Source: Hymenobacter cellulosivorans (GTDB lineage: Bacteria; Bacteroidota; Bacteroidia; Cytophagales; Hymenobacteraceae). Taken from it: a stretch of DNA of 64,000 bases. The first letter of the stretch is position 1; the number at the start of each line of letters is the position of its first letter. A model generated the notes under the pieces. That model did not search any database. It worked only from the letters and a program-made list of their open reading frames with translations, and was not told the origin of the DNA. The position numbers and the translations under genes are program-made. Positions 1 through 9,243 of this stretch are shown here, piece after piece. The DNA is taken from positions 5,713,001-5,777,000 of the forward strand of contig NZ_CP095049.1 in assembly GCF_022919135.1 (NCBI RefSeq), given 5' to 3'.

Positions 1-573
1 AAGAAACCCCGAGATACCAAGGACCGGATTATCACGACTCCACCTACCAAGTCGCGGCGAAAGCCTGCCCCGCTGTACGCTGAGCCAGTCGTAGCGCCGG
101 AAGAAACAGTGGAGGCCGTTCAGCCGGTGGTAGTGGAAACGGTGATTCCTGAAGCAACTGCCCCGCTTGCGCCCGAACCATCTATTACCCTCGACGCACC
201 AACGCCGGAAGCAACTTCTGCCACAGAGCCAACGCCGGTGGAAGCTGCACCGGTGGAAACGGTAGTACCGGAGCCCGTACAAGCTGCTCCGACGCTTGCT
301 CCGGCCAGAAAGCCCCGTGCTTCGCGGGCTAAAGCTGCTACAGCGCCCAAAGAAGCCGAAGCCACACCGGAAACCCCGCAGCCCACTGCTACGGCACCGA
401 AGAAAGCTCCAGCCAGAAAGCCCGCCCCGAAGAAACCCAAAGCGGCAACGCCGGCTCCAGCCCCGGCACCTGCTCCAGCGGCCGACGAACCACAGCCTGC
501 AGCGCCGAAAAAACGCAGTCGGCCCCCGCGTAAAAAGCCCGGTGCTGCCGACGAAACACCGGCAGCTTCGTAA
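1..573 (+). CDS. C-terminal part of a cut gene with an Ala/Pro/Lys-rich tail
   Basis: The reading frame is open from the first base to the TAA at 571-573, so the gene begins outside the window. The visible 190 residues start with a basic stretch ([10 protein letters not shown]) and then become a low-complexity tail: first an acidic, Pro/Val/Glu-rich part, then a basic part with repeated [20 protein letters not shown] motifs and an RSRPPRKKP patch near the end. Such histone-H1/AlgP-like tails are appended to various DNA- or RNA-binding proteins in GC-rich bacteria. No folded domain is visible, so the function cannot be named. A strong terminator follows at once. Confidence 0.6.
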   Translation, partial: KKPRDTKDRIITTPPTKSRRKPAPLYAEPVVAPEETVEAVQPVVVETVIPEATAPLAPEPSITLDAPTPEATSATEPTPVEAAPVETVVPEPVQAAPTLAPARKPRASRAKAATAPKEAEATPETPQPTATAPKKAPARKPAPKKPKAATPAPAPAPAPAADEPQPAAPKKRSRPPRKKPGAADETPAAS

Positions 574-576
574 ACC

Positions 577-610
577 AAAACCCGGCCCTTACGGCCGGGT
601 TTTGTCTTTT
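577..610 (+). terminator. Rho-independent terminator
   Basis: Perfect 11-bp stem (577-587 with 593-603), 5-nt loop, stem core AACCCGGCC, followed by a T-rich tract. It closes the gene ending at 573. Confidence 0.85.
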
Positions 611-629
611 TCATCCCAGCCTTGCTCCT

Positions 630-2681
630 ATGTCTTTTCCCCAGCCGGCCCACACCAACCGCCTCAGCCAGGAAACCAGCCCGTATTTGCTTCAGCACGC
701 CCACAACCCGGTTGATTGGTACCCTTGGGGAGAAGAAGCCCTGAGCCGGGCTCAGGCCGAGCAAAAGCCCATTATCGTCAGCATTGGCTACGCGGCTTGC
801 CACTGGTGCCACGTCATGGAGCGGGAGTCGTTCGAGAATCCGCGCATTGCCGAGGTGATGAACCAGCACTTCGTGTGCATTAAGGTTGACCGGGAAGAGC
901 GGCCCGATGTGGACCAGGTGTACATGGACGCCCTGCAAGCTATGGGCGTCCAGGGTGGCTGGCCGCTGAACGTCTTTCTGAACCCGGATGCCAAGCCATT
1001 CTACGGAGGCACCTACTTTCCACCCCGCAGCTGGGTGCAGCTGCTGGAAAGTATCGGCGAAGCGTACCAGGGGGAGCACCGCGCCGAGCTAGACAAGTCT
1101 GCCGAGGAGTTTGCGCGCATCCTGCGGGCCAGTGACCTGGAAAAGTACGGGGCAGCTTCCGCCGGTTTAGCGTTGTCGGAAGAGCAGTTTAAGCTGCTGG
1201 TGTACAACCTGGGCGTACGGTTCGACGCCGAGAAAGGCGGCATGAACCGGGCCCCGAAGTTTCCGATGCCCAGCATCTGGCGGTTTTTACTGCGCTGCCA
1301 CGCTCGTACCGGCAGCCAGCTGGTGCTCAACCAAACCCTGCTGACCTTGCGCGAAATGGCCTGGGGCGGCATTTATGACCAAGTGGGAGGCGGCTTTGCC
1401 CGCTACTCGGTAGATGCCGAGTGGCTGGTACCCCACTTCGAGAAGATGCTTTACGACAATGGGCAATTGATTAGTCTATACGCCGAAGCCTTTCAGCTTA
1501 CCCAAGACCCACTGTTCCGGGACGTAGTGTATGATACTGTGGCCTTCATTAAGCGGGAGCTAACCAGTCCGGAAGGAGGGTTCTATTCGTCACTGGATGC
1601 GGATAGTGAGGGCGAAGAAGGCAAGTTCTATGTCTTTACCAAAGAGGAGCTGCAGGCCATTCTCGGCGACGAGGAAGCGTTGTTTTCGGCGTACTATAAC
1701 TGCACGGCCCTGGGAAATTGGGAACATGGCCGCAATATTCTGCACCGTCGGCAGTCGGATGCAGAGTTTGCCGCCGAACACGAGCTGGAAGTAGCGGTGC
1801 TGGAGGCCATAGTAGCGGAGTGGAAACAGAAAATCCGGCGGGTCCGCAACCAACGGGTGCGCCCGGGCCTCGACGACAAAATCCTGACCGGGTGGAATGC
1901 CCTGATGCTAAGTGGGCTGGTGGATGCCTACCGGGCCTTTGGCGAAGCGGGTTTTCTGGAGCTGGCTCTGCAAAACGCCCGGTTTCTGCAACAAAACCTA
2001 CGGCAGGGCCCGCGCCTGCGCCGCAATTATAAGGCCGGCCGCGCCACCATCGACGGGTTTCTGGAGGATTACGCCCTGGTGATTCAAGCCTATATCGGCC
2101 TCTACGAGGTGACTTTCGACGCGCAGTGGCTGCACGAAGCCGAGGCCCTGACCCAATACGTGCAGGCTCACTTCTTCGACCCGGAGGAAAATCAGTTCTT
2201 CTACACCGACGACACCGGCGAAAAGCTGATTGCCCGCAAAAAAGAGTTGTTCGACAACGTCATTCCCGGCTCCAACTCGGTAATGGCCCATAACCTGCTC
2301 CGATTGAGCCTACACCTGGAAAAACCCGAGTACCGTGACCTGGCTGCCACGATGCTGGGTCAGGTACAAGATTTAGTAATCAAAGAGCCCCAGCATCTAA
2401 CGAACTGGGCCTCACTTTACGCAGCCTTGCTCCAGCCTATGGCTGAAATTGCCATTGTCGGGCCCGAGGTTGAAGCAGTGCGGGAAGAGCTGAGCCGCCA
2501 CTTTCTACCCTACGCCGTGGTGGCCGGAGCGGCAGAAGCCGGTGAACTGCCGCTGCTGCTACACCGCACGGCTCAGAACGGTAAAACGACGCTGTACGTG
2601 TGCTTCAACCGGGCCTGCCAGCAGCCGGTATATAGCGTTGCGGCGGCTCTGGCCCAGTTGCCCGCACCTGGCGCCAGCTAA
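630..2681 (+). CDS. Thioredoxin-domain protein of the YyaL/DUF255 (SSP411) family
   Basis: 683 residues, the usual length for the family. The N-terminus carries the hallmark [21 protein letters not shown] (split here by residue 30) and then the CHWC thioredoxin-like motif at residues 57-60, followed by EERPDVD and GGWPLNVFL blocks. The remaining 500 residues form the family's (alpha/alpha)6-barrel-like part related to N-acylglucosamine 2-epimerases, with a [14 protein letters not shown] motif. The biochemical role is not established; a redox or sugar-related function is only inferred from folds. No signal peptide, so probably cytoplasmic. The ATG at 630 fits the family N-terminus exactly. It stands alone between two termination/promoter signals. 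Confidence 0.92.
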   Translation: MSFPQPAHTNRLSQETSPYLLQHAHNPVDWYPWGEEALSRAQAEQKPIIVSIGYAACHWCHVMERESFENPRIAEVMNQHFVCIKVDREERPDVDQVYMDALQAMGVQGGWPLNVFLNPDAKPFYGGTYFPPRSWVQLLESIGEAYQGEHRAELDKSAEEFARILRASDLEKYGAASAGLALSEEQFKLLVYNLGVRFDAEKGGMNRAPKFPMPSIWRFLLRCHARTGSQLVLNQTLLTLREMAWGGIYDQVGGGFARYSVDAEWLVPHFEKMLYDNGQLISLYAEAFQLTQDPLFRDVVYDTVAFIKRELTSPEGGFYSSLDADSEGEEGKFYVFTKEELQAILGDEEALFSAYYNCTALGNWEHGRNILHRRQSDAEFAAEHELEVAVLEAIVAEWKQKIRRVRNQRVRPGLDDKILTGWNALMLSGLVDAYRAFGEAGFLELALQNARFLQQNLRQGPRLRRNYKAGRATIDGFLEDYALVIQAYIGLYEVTFDAQWLHEAEALTQYVQAHFFDPEENQFFYTDDTGEKLIARKKELFDNVIPGSNSVMAHNLLRLSLHLEKPEYRDLAATMLGQVQDLVIKEPQHLTNWASLYAALLQPMAEIAIVGPEVEAVREELSRHFLPYAVVAGAAEAGELPLLLHRTAQNGKTTLYVCFNRACQQPVYSVAAALAQLPAPGAS

Positions 2682-2710
2682 CTTTTACTTGTTGGCTCTG
2701 ACCCACATAA

Positions 2711-2754
2711 GCCGAATTGCGAAACCCGGAGAAACCTGCGGCCCGCAATTCGGC
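2711..2754. repeat. Perfect 11-bp inverted repeat upstream of priA
   Basis: GCCGAATTGCG at 2711-2721 and CGCAATTCGGC at 2744-2754, 22-nt loop. It ends one base before the candidate -7 element of priA. It could be a weak terminator of the preceding gene (no T tract follows) or an operator. Confidence 0.7.
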
Positions 2755-2755
2755 T

Positions 2756-2763
2756 TACCTTTG
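2756..2763 (+). promoter_or_regulatory. Candidate -7 promoter element for priA
   Basis: TACCTTTG fits the Bacteroidota consensus TAnnTTTG. No clear -33 TTG was found at the expected distance. It lies 27 nt before the proposed TTG start of priA. Confidence 0.55.
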
Positions 2764-2790
2764 CGGTCCTGTTGTTAGCTAATCTGTCCG

Positions 2791-5328
2791 TTGAGCCTTT
2801 CCTTCGACTTTGCCCAGCCGGAAGCCGCCGGAGCCGACCGCGTCACGCTGTTCGTGGACGTGATTCTGCCCCTGCCGCTGCCCAAGCTGTATACCTACCG
2901 CGTGCCCTACGAGATGAACGACGAGGTCGTCATCGGGGGCCGCGTGATTGTGCAGTTTGGGGCCAAGAAAACGCTTAGCTGCATCGTGGCGGCCGTGCAC
3001 GAAACGCCGCCGGCCCAGTACCAGGCCAAGTACATCCTGGAGTTTATCGACGATGCGCCCGTCGTGACCCAGGCCCAGCTGAAGCTTTTCCGCTGGATGG
3101 CCGACTACTACATGTGCACCCTGGGCGAGGTTATCAATGCCGCGTTGCCCTCGGCCCTAAAGCTCAGCTCAGAGTCGCGCATTCAGCTCCACCCGGCTTT
3201 CGAGCCCGACACCAACCCCTACCCGCTCAGCGAGCAGGAAGAGCGAATTGTGGCAGTCCTCAGTTCGGAGGATGGCAAAGCTCTGACCTTTACCGAAGTG
3301 GGCGACCTGTTGGGCAGTGCCAACTTCCATAAGGTTATTAAGTCCCTGATTCAAAAGGACGTTATCTTTCTGTTTGAGCACCTGGCCGACAAATACTCGC
3401 CCAAGGTGGTGAAGAAAGTGCGCCTAGCCCACCATTTTGTGGAGGAAAACGTGTTGGAGGAGCTCTTCGCCAAAATGGCCAGCAAGCCTAAGCAGCTCGA
3501 CGTGCTGATGCGCTACCTGCAGCGGGTGCCGGTGTACCAAAACGTGCACAGCAACCACCAGGGCATGGAAAAAGCCGCCCTGACCAGCAGCCCCCACCTC
3601 TCCCCGTCAGCCGTCAATACCCTTATTAAAAACGGGGTACTGGAGCAGTTCGACGTCATCGTGTCCCGCTTCCCCCTCGATGATTCGCCGGAGGCCAAAA
3701 TGCCCTTCACGCTGAGCGAAGCGCAAACTGCCGCGCACGACGAAGTGCTCCGCCTGTTTGGGGAAAAGGACATCGTGCTGCTGCACGGCGTGACGGGCGC
3801 GGGCAAAACCGAAATCTACATCGAGCTGATCCGCAAGGCCCTCGAAGGTGGCGGACAGGTGCTGTATCTATTGCCCGAAATTGCCCTCACGGCCCAGATT
3901 GTGACCCGCCTGATGCGCGTGTTTGGCACCCGCTTGGGCGTGTACCACTCCAAGTTTTCGGACAACGAGCGGGTGGAAGTGTGGAATGGCGTGCTCTCGG
4001 GCCGCTTCCAGGTGGTGGTGGGCGTGCGCTCCGCCGTATTTCTGCCCTTCGACAATATGTCCCTCATCATCGTGGACGAAGAGCACGAGTCGAGCTACAA
4101 GCAGTACGACCCGGCCCCACGTTACAACGCCCGGGAAGTGGCCCTGATGATGGCCAACTTTCAGGGAGCCAAAACCCTGCTGGGCTCGGCCACTCCGGCC
4201 GTAGAAACCTATTACCAAACCCGGGCTGGGCGTTGGGGACTAGTCACGCTCAGCAAACGTTTCGGCGAGGCTGGTTTGCCCGAAATTGAGTTGGTCGATA
4301 CGCGCAAGCAGCGCGAGGCCAAGAAAATGCTCAACCACTTCACGCCCGAGCTGCTGGGGGAAATCGAGCGGAAGCTGGGCCTCAAGGAGCAGGTGATTCT
4401 GTTTCAGAACCGCCGCGGCTACTCGCCCTTCATTTCCTGCCTCGACTGCGGCTGGATTCCGAAGTGTAAGAACTGCGCCGTGAGCCTGAGCTACCACAAG
4501 CACGCGCACGAGCTGCGCTGCCATTACTGCGGTTTCCATGACCGAATGCCGGTAGAATGCCCGGCCTGCGGCTCCCGCAATTTGAAAACCGTCGGTTTTG
4601 GTACCGAGAAAATTGAGGATGACCTCAAAATCATGCTGCCCGCGGCCAACGTGCAGCGCATGGACCTCGACACGACCCGGGCCAAGAATTCCTATCAGCA
4701 GATTATTGCCGATTTTGAGCAGCAAACCACCAACGTGCTGGTAGGCACCCAGATGGTAACCAAGGGCCTGGACTTTGCTAACGTGAGCCTAGTGGGCATC
4801 ATCAACGCCGACAGCATCATCCACTACCCCGACTTCCGGGCCCACGAACGGGCGTTCCAGATGTTTGTGCAGGTGAGTGGTCGGGCGGGGCGCAAGGGCA
4901 AAAAGGGCAAGGTAATCATTCAGACAGCCGACCCGGCCCAGGTGATTTTTGACAAGGTAATCCGTAACGACTACCTCGAATTCTACGAATACGAAATTAC
5001 CCAGCGGCGAGAGTACGGCTTTCCGCCCTTTATGCGCGTTATCCGGCTCACCGTGAAGCATGTGGATCAGCTGGTAGCGGAGCAGGCCGCCATTCTGTTG
5101 ACCCAGGAGCTGGTATACCGCCTGGGCCGCGAAGCTGTGCTGGGGCCGGAAGCGCCATACATCTTCCGGATTCGCAACTTCTACCTGCAGGAAATCACCA
5201 TCAAGCTTGACCGGGAACATACGGTGCTCAAGCACGCCAAAGGCCAGATTACGGAGGCTATGAACGTAGTCAAGGACCAGAAGGAGTTCAAGCAGACCCG
5301 CCTCGTAGCCGACGTGGACCCCATGTAA
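2791..5328 (+). CDS. priA: Primosomal protein N' (replication restart helicase PriA)
   Basis: 845 residues, longer than the approximately 730 of E. coli but usual for Bacteroidota. N-terminal DNA-binding part (VDVILPLPLPKLYTYRVP), Walker A GVTGAGKTE near residue 333, DEEH box near 428, then four CxxC pairs between about residues 550 and 600 (CLDC, CKNC, CHYC, CPAC) forming the two zinc sites of PriA, and a helicase C-terminal domain with GTQMVTKGLDF and QVSGRAGRKG motifs. It reloads the replisome at collapsed forks. The start is taken as TTG at 2791, the first possible start after the candidate promoter; a later start before VTLFVDVILPL is possible. It converges on the next gene. Confidence 0.95.
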   Translation: MSLSFDFAQPEAAGADRVTLFVDVILPLPLPKLYTYRVPYEMNDEVVIGGRVIVQFGAKKTLSCIVAAVHETPPAQYQAKYILEFIDDAPVVTQAQLKLFRWMADYYMCTLGEVINAALPSALKLSSESRIQLHPAFEPDTNPYPLSEQEERIVAVLSSEDGKALTFTEVGDLLGSANFHKVIKSLIQKDVIFLFEHLADKYSPKVVKKVRLAHHFVEENVLEELFAKMASKPKQLDVLMRYLQRVPVYQNVHSNHQGMEKAALTSSPHLSPSAVNTLIKNGVLEQFDVIVSRFPLDDSPEAKMPFTLSEAQTAAHDEVLRLFGEKDIVLLHGVTGAGKTEIYIELIRKALEGGGQVLYLLPEIALTAQIVTRLMRVFGTRLGVYHSKFSDNERVEVWNGVLSGRFQVVVGVRSAVFLPFDNMSLIIVDEEHESSYKQYDPAPRYNAREVALMMANFQGAKTLLGSATPAVETYYQTRAGRWGLVTLSKRFGEAGLPEIELVDTRKQREAKKMLNHFTPELLGEIERKLGLKEQVILFQNRRGYSPFISCLDCGWIPKCKNCAVSLSYHKHAHELRCHYCGFHDRMPVECPACGSRNLKTVGFGTEKIEDDLKIMLPAANVQRMDLDTTRAKNSYQQIIADFEQQTTNVLVGTQMVTKGLDFANVSLVGIINADSIIHYPDFRAHERAFQMFVQVSGRAGRKGKKGKVIIQTADPAQVIFDKVIRNDYLEFYEYEITQRREYGFPPFMRVIRLTVKHVDQLVAEQAAILLTQELVYRLGREAVLGPEAPYIFRIRNFYLQEITIKLDREHTVLKHAKGQITEAMNVVKDQKEFKQTRLVADVDPM

Positions 5329-5348
5329 AAAGTAACGTACCGGGTCGG

Positions 5349-6080
5349 CTAGATCAGCCCCGCTAAAAGCAGTGCAGCCCCAATTGCAAGGAGCACAAGG
5401 CCGCCATACACAACCCCCAGTAAGCTTACTATGCCTCCTAGTAGCGCTAATAGTATACCCCAGCGCCGCAAGCTTTTGCTGCCATTGGGTTCAGTAGCTG
5501 CTTCGGTAGCCTGCGGGTTACGAGCTGCCCGGCGGGCTTGCCGGCGCAAGCGTCCCCGGCCGTTCTTACCCTGAAAGAACAACAGAACCGTTCCTACGGA
5601 GGCTAAAAGCAGCCCAACCAAAGCTGCATGTACACTTTCCCAGCCGTTGTTTTTTTCCTTGGAGGCATTGGAAAAAGAGTAGAGAATAAGTGCTAACCCC
5701 GCCGTACCAATAACCCCCCCGACTAGGTTTACTTGGGTTGTGAATGGATCAGGGCCGGCTGTGGGCTGGGCAGCAGCGGGCCGTTGCACGGCTGTATCGG
5801 GAGCCAAGATGTGAGTAGTCGGGCCAGCGGGCTTCGGAGCAACGAGAATGAGCCGACGGTTTGGCTGCCGGTCAGGAAGGGTGGTAGCGCCGGGCTCTAT
5901 TACGGCTGCCGTAAGCGTTGCTGGTGGTAATTCTGAAGCTTTACTGGAGTCAACCGTAGCCGGTAACGACTTTACCGCGCCATACTCGCGAACTGCAGGA
6001 AACGTAGCTGCCACCCGGGTACTATGGCAACTCTCGAGCAGCAGACTGCAGAGTAAAAGACTTACAAACGTAAATTTCAT
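5349..6080 (-). CDS. Putative lipoprotein with linker and hydrophobic C-terminal segments
   Basis: 243 residues. A lipoprotein signal peptide ends in LLLESC (Cys at residue 18). A Pro/Ala/Thr-rich linker to about residue 115 is followed by hydrophobic segments VGGVIGTAGLALILYSF and VHAALVGLLLASVGTVLLFF, a very basic stretch (RGRLRRQARRAARN), and a final glycine-rich hydrophobic hairpin running to the C-terminus. The architecture resembles the next gene on the same strand (6326-6916): lipobox, Ala/Pro linker, hydrophobic tail. Function unknown; I recognise no family. The basic cluster between membrane segments suggests an integral membrane topology, which is unusual together with a lipobox. 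Confidence 0.75.
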   Translation of the reverse strand: MKFTFVSLLLCSLLLESCHSTRVAATFPAVREYGAVKSLPATVDSSKASELPPATLTAAVIEPGATTLPDRQPNRRLILVAPKPAGPTTHILAPDTAVQRPAAAQPTAGPDPFTTQVNLVGGVIGTAGLALILYSFSNASKEKNNGWESVHAALVGLLLASVGTVLLFFQGKNGRGRLRRQARRAARNPQATEAATEPNGSKSLRRWGILLALLGGIVSLLGVVYGGLVLLAIGAALLLAGLI

Positions 6081-6262
6081 AGGGAACGAGTAAATAGTAC
6101 ACTAGTGCGGAATCTGGGGTAAGATAGATAAAGAACCCTCACATCCCTCGCTCTTGATAACTCAACGCTACACAGGCTATTGTTTTGGGCTGGGTTTCCT
6201 TAGGCGAACCATATATATATCCAGCCAACAGCCTCGCGCCGATTTCCAACTGCTCGACAAAA
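6081..6262. other. Intergenic gap between the two lipoprotein genes
   Basis: About 180 bp without a convincing gene. It should hold the promoter of the minus-strand lipoprotein gene ending at 5349, but I see no clean -7/-33 pair. A 66-codon open frame on the plus strand here runs through the terminator at 6263-6313 and is not supported. Confidence 0.5.
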
Positions 6263-6313
6263 CCCCACTAAAAAGCCCTGCTGACAGCTGTCGGCAGGGC
6301 TTTTTTAGTGGGG
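6263..6313 (-). terminator. Long hairpin terminator with A/T-flanked stem
   Basis: Arms at 6263-6281 and 6294-6313 pair over about 19 bp (core AAGCCCTGC with GCAGGGCTT, one extra T bulge). It ends the minus-strand gene whose stop codon is at 6326. Confidence 0.85.
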
Positions 6314-6325
6314 AAAGTCTGCGGC

Positions 6326-6916
6326 TTATACCTCGTCGAGCAGGCCCAGAATGATGAGCACTACGCCAATCAGGGCGATGATGGCACCCAGCAGGCCGAT
6401 GACTCCGCCAAAGATACCCAGCAGTAGACCAATCAGCAGCAGGATGATACCCGTGCGAATATTGCCGCTGAGCTTGTTGGCACTAGCCGTTTCGCTGTGC
6501 TTTTTCACCTGGGTTTTGCTGTTCAGCTGATTTGCCTTCTTCACTACTTTGGCTACCATGGCGCGCTCTACCAGGTTCAGCTTCCGGCTAGCCTGGGCTT
6601 TAGCTGGAGCGGCAGGCTGCACGGCGGCCACTGACGTCGTCGTCTTGGCTACGGCAGCAGGAGCAGTGGCTACAGCGGCGGGAGCCACTGCGGGTGCAGC
6701 TTCCGGGGCAGGAGTAGCTTCGGGCGCGGCAGCTACGTCCGAGGCGGGAGTAGTGGCCTCCGGAGCAGGCTTCACAGCTACGGCCCGGTTGGCGGTGCCG
6801 TGGTACGAGGAAGTCTTGGGCAGCATGGCATATTCTGCCCGATTACAGCTGCTGAGTGCAACAACGACAGCCGCGAAAGCAGTCAGCTTGTGCAAGAGTC
6901 CGGATACGTGTTTCAT
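6326..6916 (-). CDS. Putative lipoprotein with Ala/Pro linker and hydrophobic tail
   Basis: 196 residues from the ATG at 6916, chosen because it begins MKHVSGLLHKLTAF and leads directly into a lipoprotein signal peptide ending VVALSSC; an upstream in-frame start at 6967 would hide it. Residues about 45-105 are an Ala/Pro/Glu-rich low-complexity linker, then a basic, coiled-coil-like stretch (VERAMVAKVVKKANQLNSKTQVKKH), and a C-terminal glycine-rich hydrophobic hairpin of about 40 residues ending LGLLDEV. It shares its architecture with the gene at 5349-6080. Function unknown. The C-terminal hairpin resembles small YtxH/Pmp3-like membrane peptides only in composition. Confidence 0.75.
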   Translation of the reverse strand: MKHVSGLLHKLTAFAAVVVALSSCNRAEYAMLPKTSSYHGTANRAVAVKPAPEATTPASDVAAAPEATPAPEAAPAVAPAAVATAPAAVAKTTTSVAAVQPAAPAKAQASRKLNLVERAMVAKVVKKANQLNSKTQVKKHSETASANKLSGNIRTGIILLLIGLLLGIFGGVIGLLGAIIALIGVVLIILGLLDEV

Positions 6917-7165
6917 GGTGTTAGGAAGTTGGGTGATGTGTTCAAAAACAGGCTTTCTACGGGCCAAAATATAAATAGTGGGGCAACTTTGTGATTTTAA
7001 ACCTGAATTTCATCCTCTTTCTACCCCTCAACTCCTTCAGTAAGACGAGCTTCAGCAATATAAATTCTTGTGAATACTTCTTCCTAGCTCCACCACTCCA
7101 GCCCGAACGAACCCTTCGCCGCGCATGGATGTTTGCCCGAACACAGTTTATTTGCACCTGTGCGT

Positions 7166-7945
7166 ATGACCATTCCTTCTGTTTCCTTCCTGGGCTCCTG
7201 GGCGCTGGGTATTTTGCTATTTCAGGCCTGCACCCAGCCGCTGAGTGAAAGCACGGCCGCTACGGCCGCCGAGCAGCGCCGACAGTCATCCGTGCCCGAC
7301 ACCACCGGCTACGAAATCCGGCCGCCGGCCGACCCCAATGGCATCAGCCGCTACTACCTGGGCCGGCAGATTGCGCACGTCATGGGCCACGAAGGTGCCG
7401 ATTGGCTGGAGCGCTCCGGCCGGGAACAGGAGGAAGGAACCGATGTGCTGCTCAAAGCTCTGCGTCTGAAGCCCACTGACGTGGTAGCCGACATTGGCGC
7501 CGGCACCGGTTATTTTTCGTTCCGGATGAGTGCCCTCGTGCCCCAGGGCAAGGTATTGGCCGTGGATATTCAGCCCGAAATGATAACCTACCTGCAAGAC
7601 AACAAGGAGCGCAACAACGCCCCGAACGTGGAGCCGGTACTGGGCACAGTGCAGAACCCCAACTTGCCGGCCAACAGCGTGGATTTGGCCCTGATTGTGG
7701 ATGCTTACCACGAGTTTGACCACCCGCGGGAAATGATGCGGTCCATTAAAGCCGCGCTGAAGCCCAACGGCCGGGTGGCCCTGGCCGAATACCGCGCCGA
7801 AGACCCCAAGGTGCCCATCAAGCGTATCCATAAGATGAGCGTGGAGCAGGCTCGCAAGGAAATGAAAGCCGTGGGCCTGGAGTTTATCGAAAGCGTCGAA
7901 ACCCTGCCCCAGCAGCACCTGATGTTTTTCCGGCGGCCTAAGTAG
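7166..7945 (+). CDS. Lipoprotein-type SAM-dependent methyltransferase
   Basis: 259 residues from the ATG at 7166; this start gives a lipoprotein signal peptide (SWALGILLFQAC, Cys about residue 22), which the upstream TTG at 7133 would only lengthen. The catalytic part has motif I VADIGAGTGYFS, the acidic VLAVDIQPEM motif II and a LALIVDAYHEFDHP post-motif, typical of class I methyltransferases. The substrate is unknown. An exported or membrane-anchored methyltransferase of this type (often preceded by GHEGADWLER) is recurrent in Bacteroidota; since SAM is cytoplasmic, its activity outside the inner membrane is puzzling, and the signal could also act as a membrane anchor. Confidence 0.85.
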   Translation: MTIPSVSFLGSWALGILLFQACTQPLSESTAATAAEQRRQSSVPDTTGYEIRPPADPNGISRYYLGRQIAHVMGHEGADWLERSGREQEEGTDVLLKALRLKPTDVVADIGAGTGYFSFRMSALVPQGKVLAVDIQPEMITYLQDNKERNNAPNVEPVLGTVQNPNLPANSVDLALIVDAYHEFDHPREMMRSIKAALKPNGRVALAEYRAEDPKVPIKRIHKMSVEQARKEMKAVGLEFIESVETLPQQHLMFFRRPK

Positions 7946-7994
7946 CCTTGGGCAGGTTGGTACCGGGCATACTGGCTAAGCCAGCGCCCCGGCG

Positions 7995-8002
7995 TACCTT
8001 TG
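7995..8002 (+). promoter_or_regulatory. -7 promoter element of queA
   Basis: TACCTTTG, matching TAnnTTTG. A CTG at 7972-7974 with a 20-nt gap may serve as a -33 element (consensus TTG). Only five bases separate it from the queA ATG, so the mRNA would be almost leaderless. Confidence 0.6.
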
Positions 8003-8007
8003 CAGCT

Positions 8008-9243
8008 ATGTCTGCCACTCCCGACCCACGCCTGCTTTCCATTTTCGATTATACCTACGAGCTCCCGGCCGCACGCATTGCGCCCGAGCCCTTGCCCAAC
8101 CGTGACCAGTCGCAGCTGCTGGTGTACCGGCAGGGCGCTATTCAGGACCGGCGCTTCACCGACCTTCCCACCGAACTGCCGGCCGAGTCGCTGCTAATTT
8201 TCAATAATACCAAAGTGGTGCGGGCCCGGCTGTTTTGCCAAAAGCCCACAGGCGGCGTTGTGGAGCTGTTTTGCCTGGAGCCGGTGGCCCCGCACCGCTC
8301 CGTGGAGCTGGCCATGCAGCAAACCGGCAGTTGCGTCTGGAAATGTTTGGTCGGCAACGGTAAGCGCTGGAAAACCGGTCCGGTACAAATCAGCTTTACC
8401 GTGCTGGATACGCCGGCAGTACTGACGGCCGAGCGGCTGGAAGCAGCTGATGGCTATTCCCTGATTCAGTTTAGCTGGCAGCCGGCCGAAGCGCCTTTTG
8501 CCGAAATCCTGCGGGCGGCGGGCCATTTGCCCCTCCCACCCTACCTCAACCGGGAAGACACCGACGTGGATGCCGTGCGCTACCAGACGGTGTACGCGGC
8601 CCACGAAGGTGCTGTAGCAGCTCCCACGGCCGGTTTGCACTTCTCCGATGCCGTATTTGCCGACCTCAAGGCCCGGGGTATTGCTACCGCCGAACTGACC
8701 TTGCACGTGGGCGCCGGCACCTTTCAGCCGGTAAAAGCCGCCCAGATGGATGGCCACGCCATGCACGCCGAGCCCATTGCCGTCAATGCTGCTTTGCTGC
8801 GCCAACTGCTCAGCCACGCTCCCCAGCCGATTATTGCCGTGGGCACTACCAGCCTGCGCACTCTAGAAAGCCTGTATTGGCTGGGGACCCGGCTCGTGCG
8901 GGAGCCCAGCTACGCTACCGAATCCGCCTTCCACGTTACGCAGTGGCAGCCGTATGAGGAAGGCCCCGAAGTATCATTGGCAGCCGCGTTGCAGGCCTTG
9001 CTCGACTCGCTTGAGCAAAGCGGCTCCGACTCGATTCAGGCTACTACTCAGCTTTTGATTGCGCCGGGCTACCGGTTTCGGGTTATTCAGGGTCTGGTTA
9101 CTAATTTTCACCAGCCTGAAAGCACCCTGCTCCTGCTCGTATCGGCCCTCATCGGCCCCGACTGGCGCCGGGTGTACGACCATGCCCTGGCCCACAATTA
9201 CCGCTTCCTGAGCTACGGCGACAGTTCCCTGCTGCTGCCTTAA
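8008..9243 (+). CDS. queA: S-adenosylmethionine:tRNA ribosyltransferase-isomerase
   Basis: 411 residues from the ATG at 8008, which matches the family start (LLSIFDYTYELPAARIAPEP). QueA transfers and isomerises the ribosyl group of SAM onto 7-aminomethyl-7-deazaguanine in tRNA, giving epoxyqueuosine. Visible motifs are NRDQSQLLVY, LLIFNNTKVVRARLF, GHLPLPPYLNREDTDVD, the AAPTAGLHF block, and FHQPESTLLLLVSALIG near the C-terminus. It is longer than the approximately 350-residue proteobacterial enzyme because of an expanded middle. It sits alone; other queuosine genes are not in the window. Confidence 0.95.
   Translation: MSATPDPRLLSIFDYTYELPAARIAPEPLPNRDQSQLLVYRQGAIQDRRFTDLPTELPAESLLIFNNTKVVRARLFCQKPTGGVVELFCLEPVAPHRSVELAMQQTGSCVWKCLVGNGKRWKTGPVQISFTVLDTPAVLTAERLEAADGYSLIQFSWQPAEAPFAEILRAAGHLPLPPYLNREDTDVDAVRYQTVYAAHEGAVAAPTAGLHFSDAVFADLKARGIATAELTLHVGAGTFQPVKAAQMDGHAMHAEPIAVNAALLRQLLSHAPQPIIAVGTTSLRTLESLYWLGTRLVREPSYATESAFHVTQWQPYEEGPEVSLAAALQALLDSLEQSGSDSIQATTQLLIAPGYRFRVIQGLVTNFHQPESTLLLLVSALIGPDWRRVYDHALAHNYRFLSYGDSSLLLP

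Noticed and set aside
120-1079. Long minus-strand open frame
   Set aside because: Antisense to the Ala/Pro-rich tail gene and to the YyaL-family gene; composition is the mirror of low-complexity and GC-rich coding, no domain.
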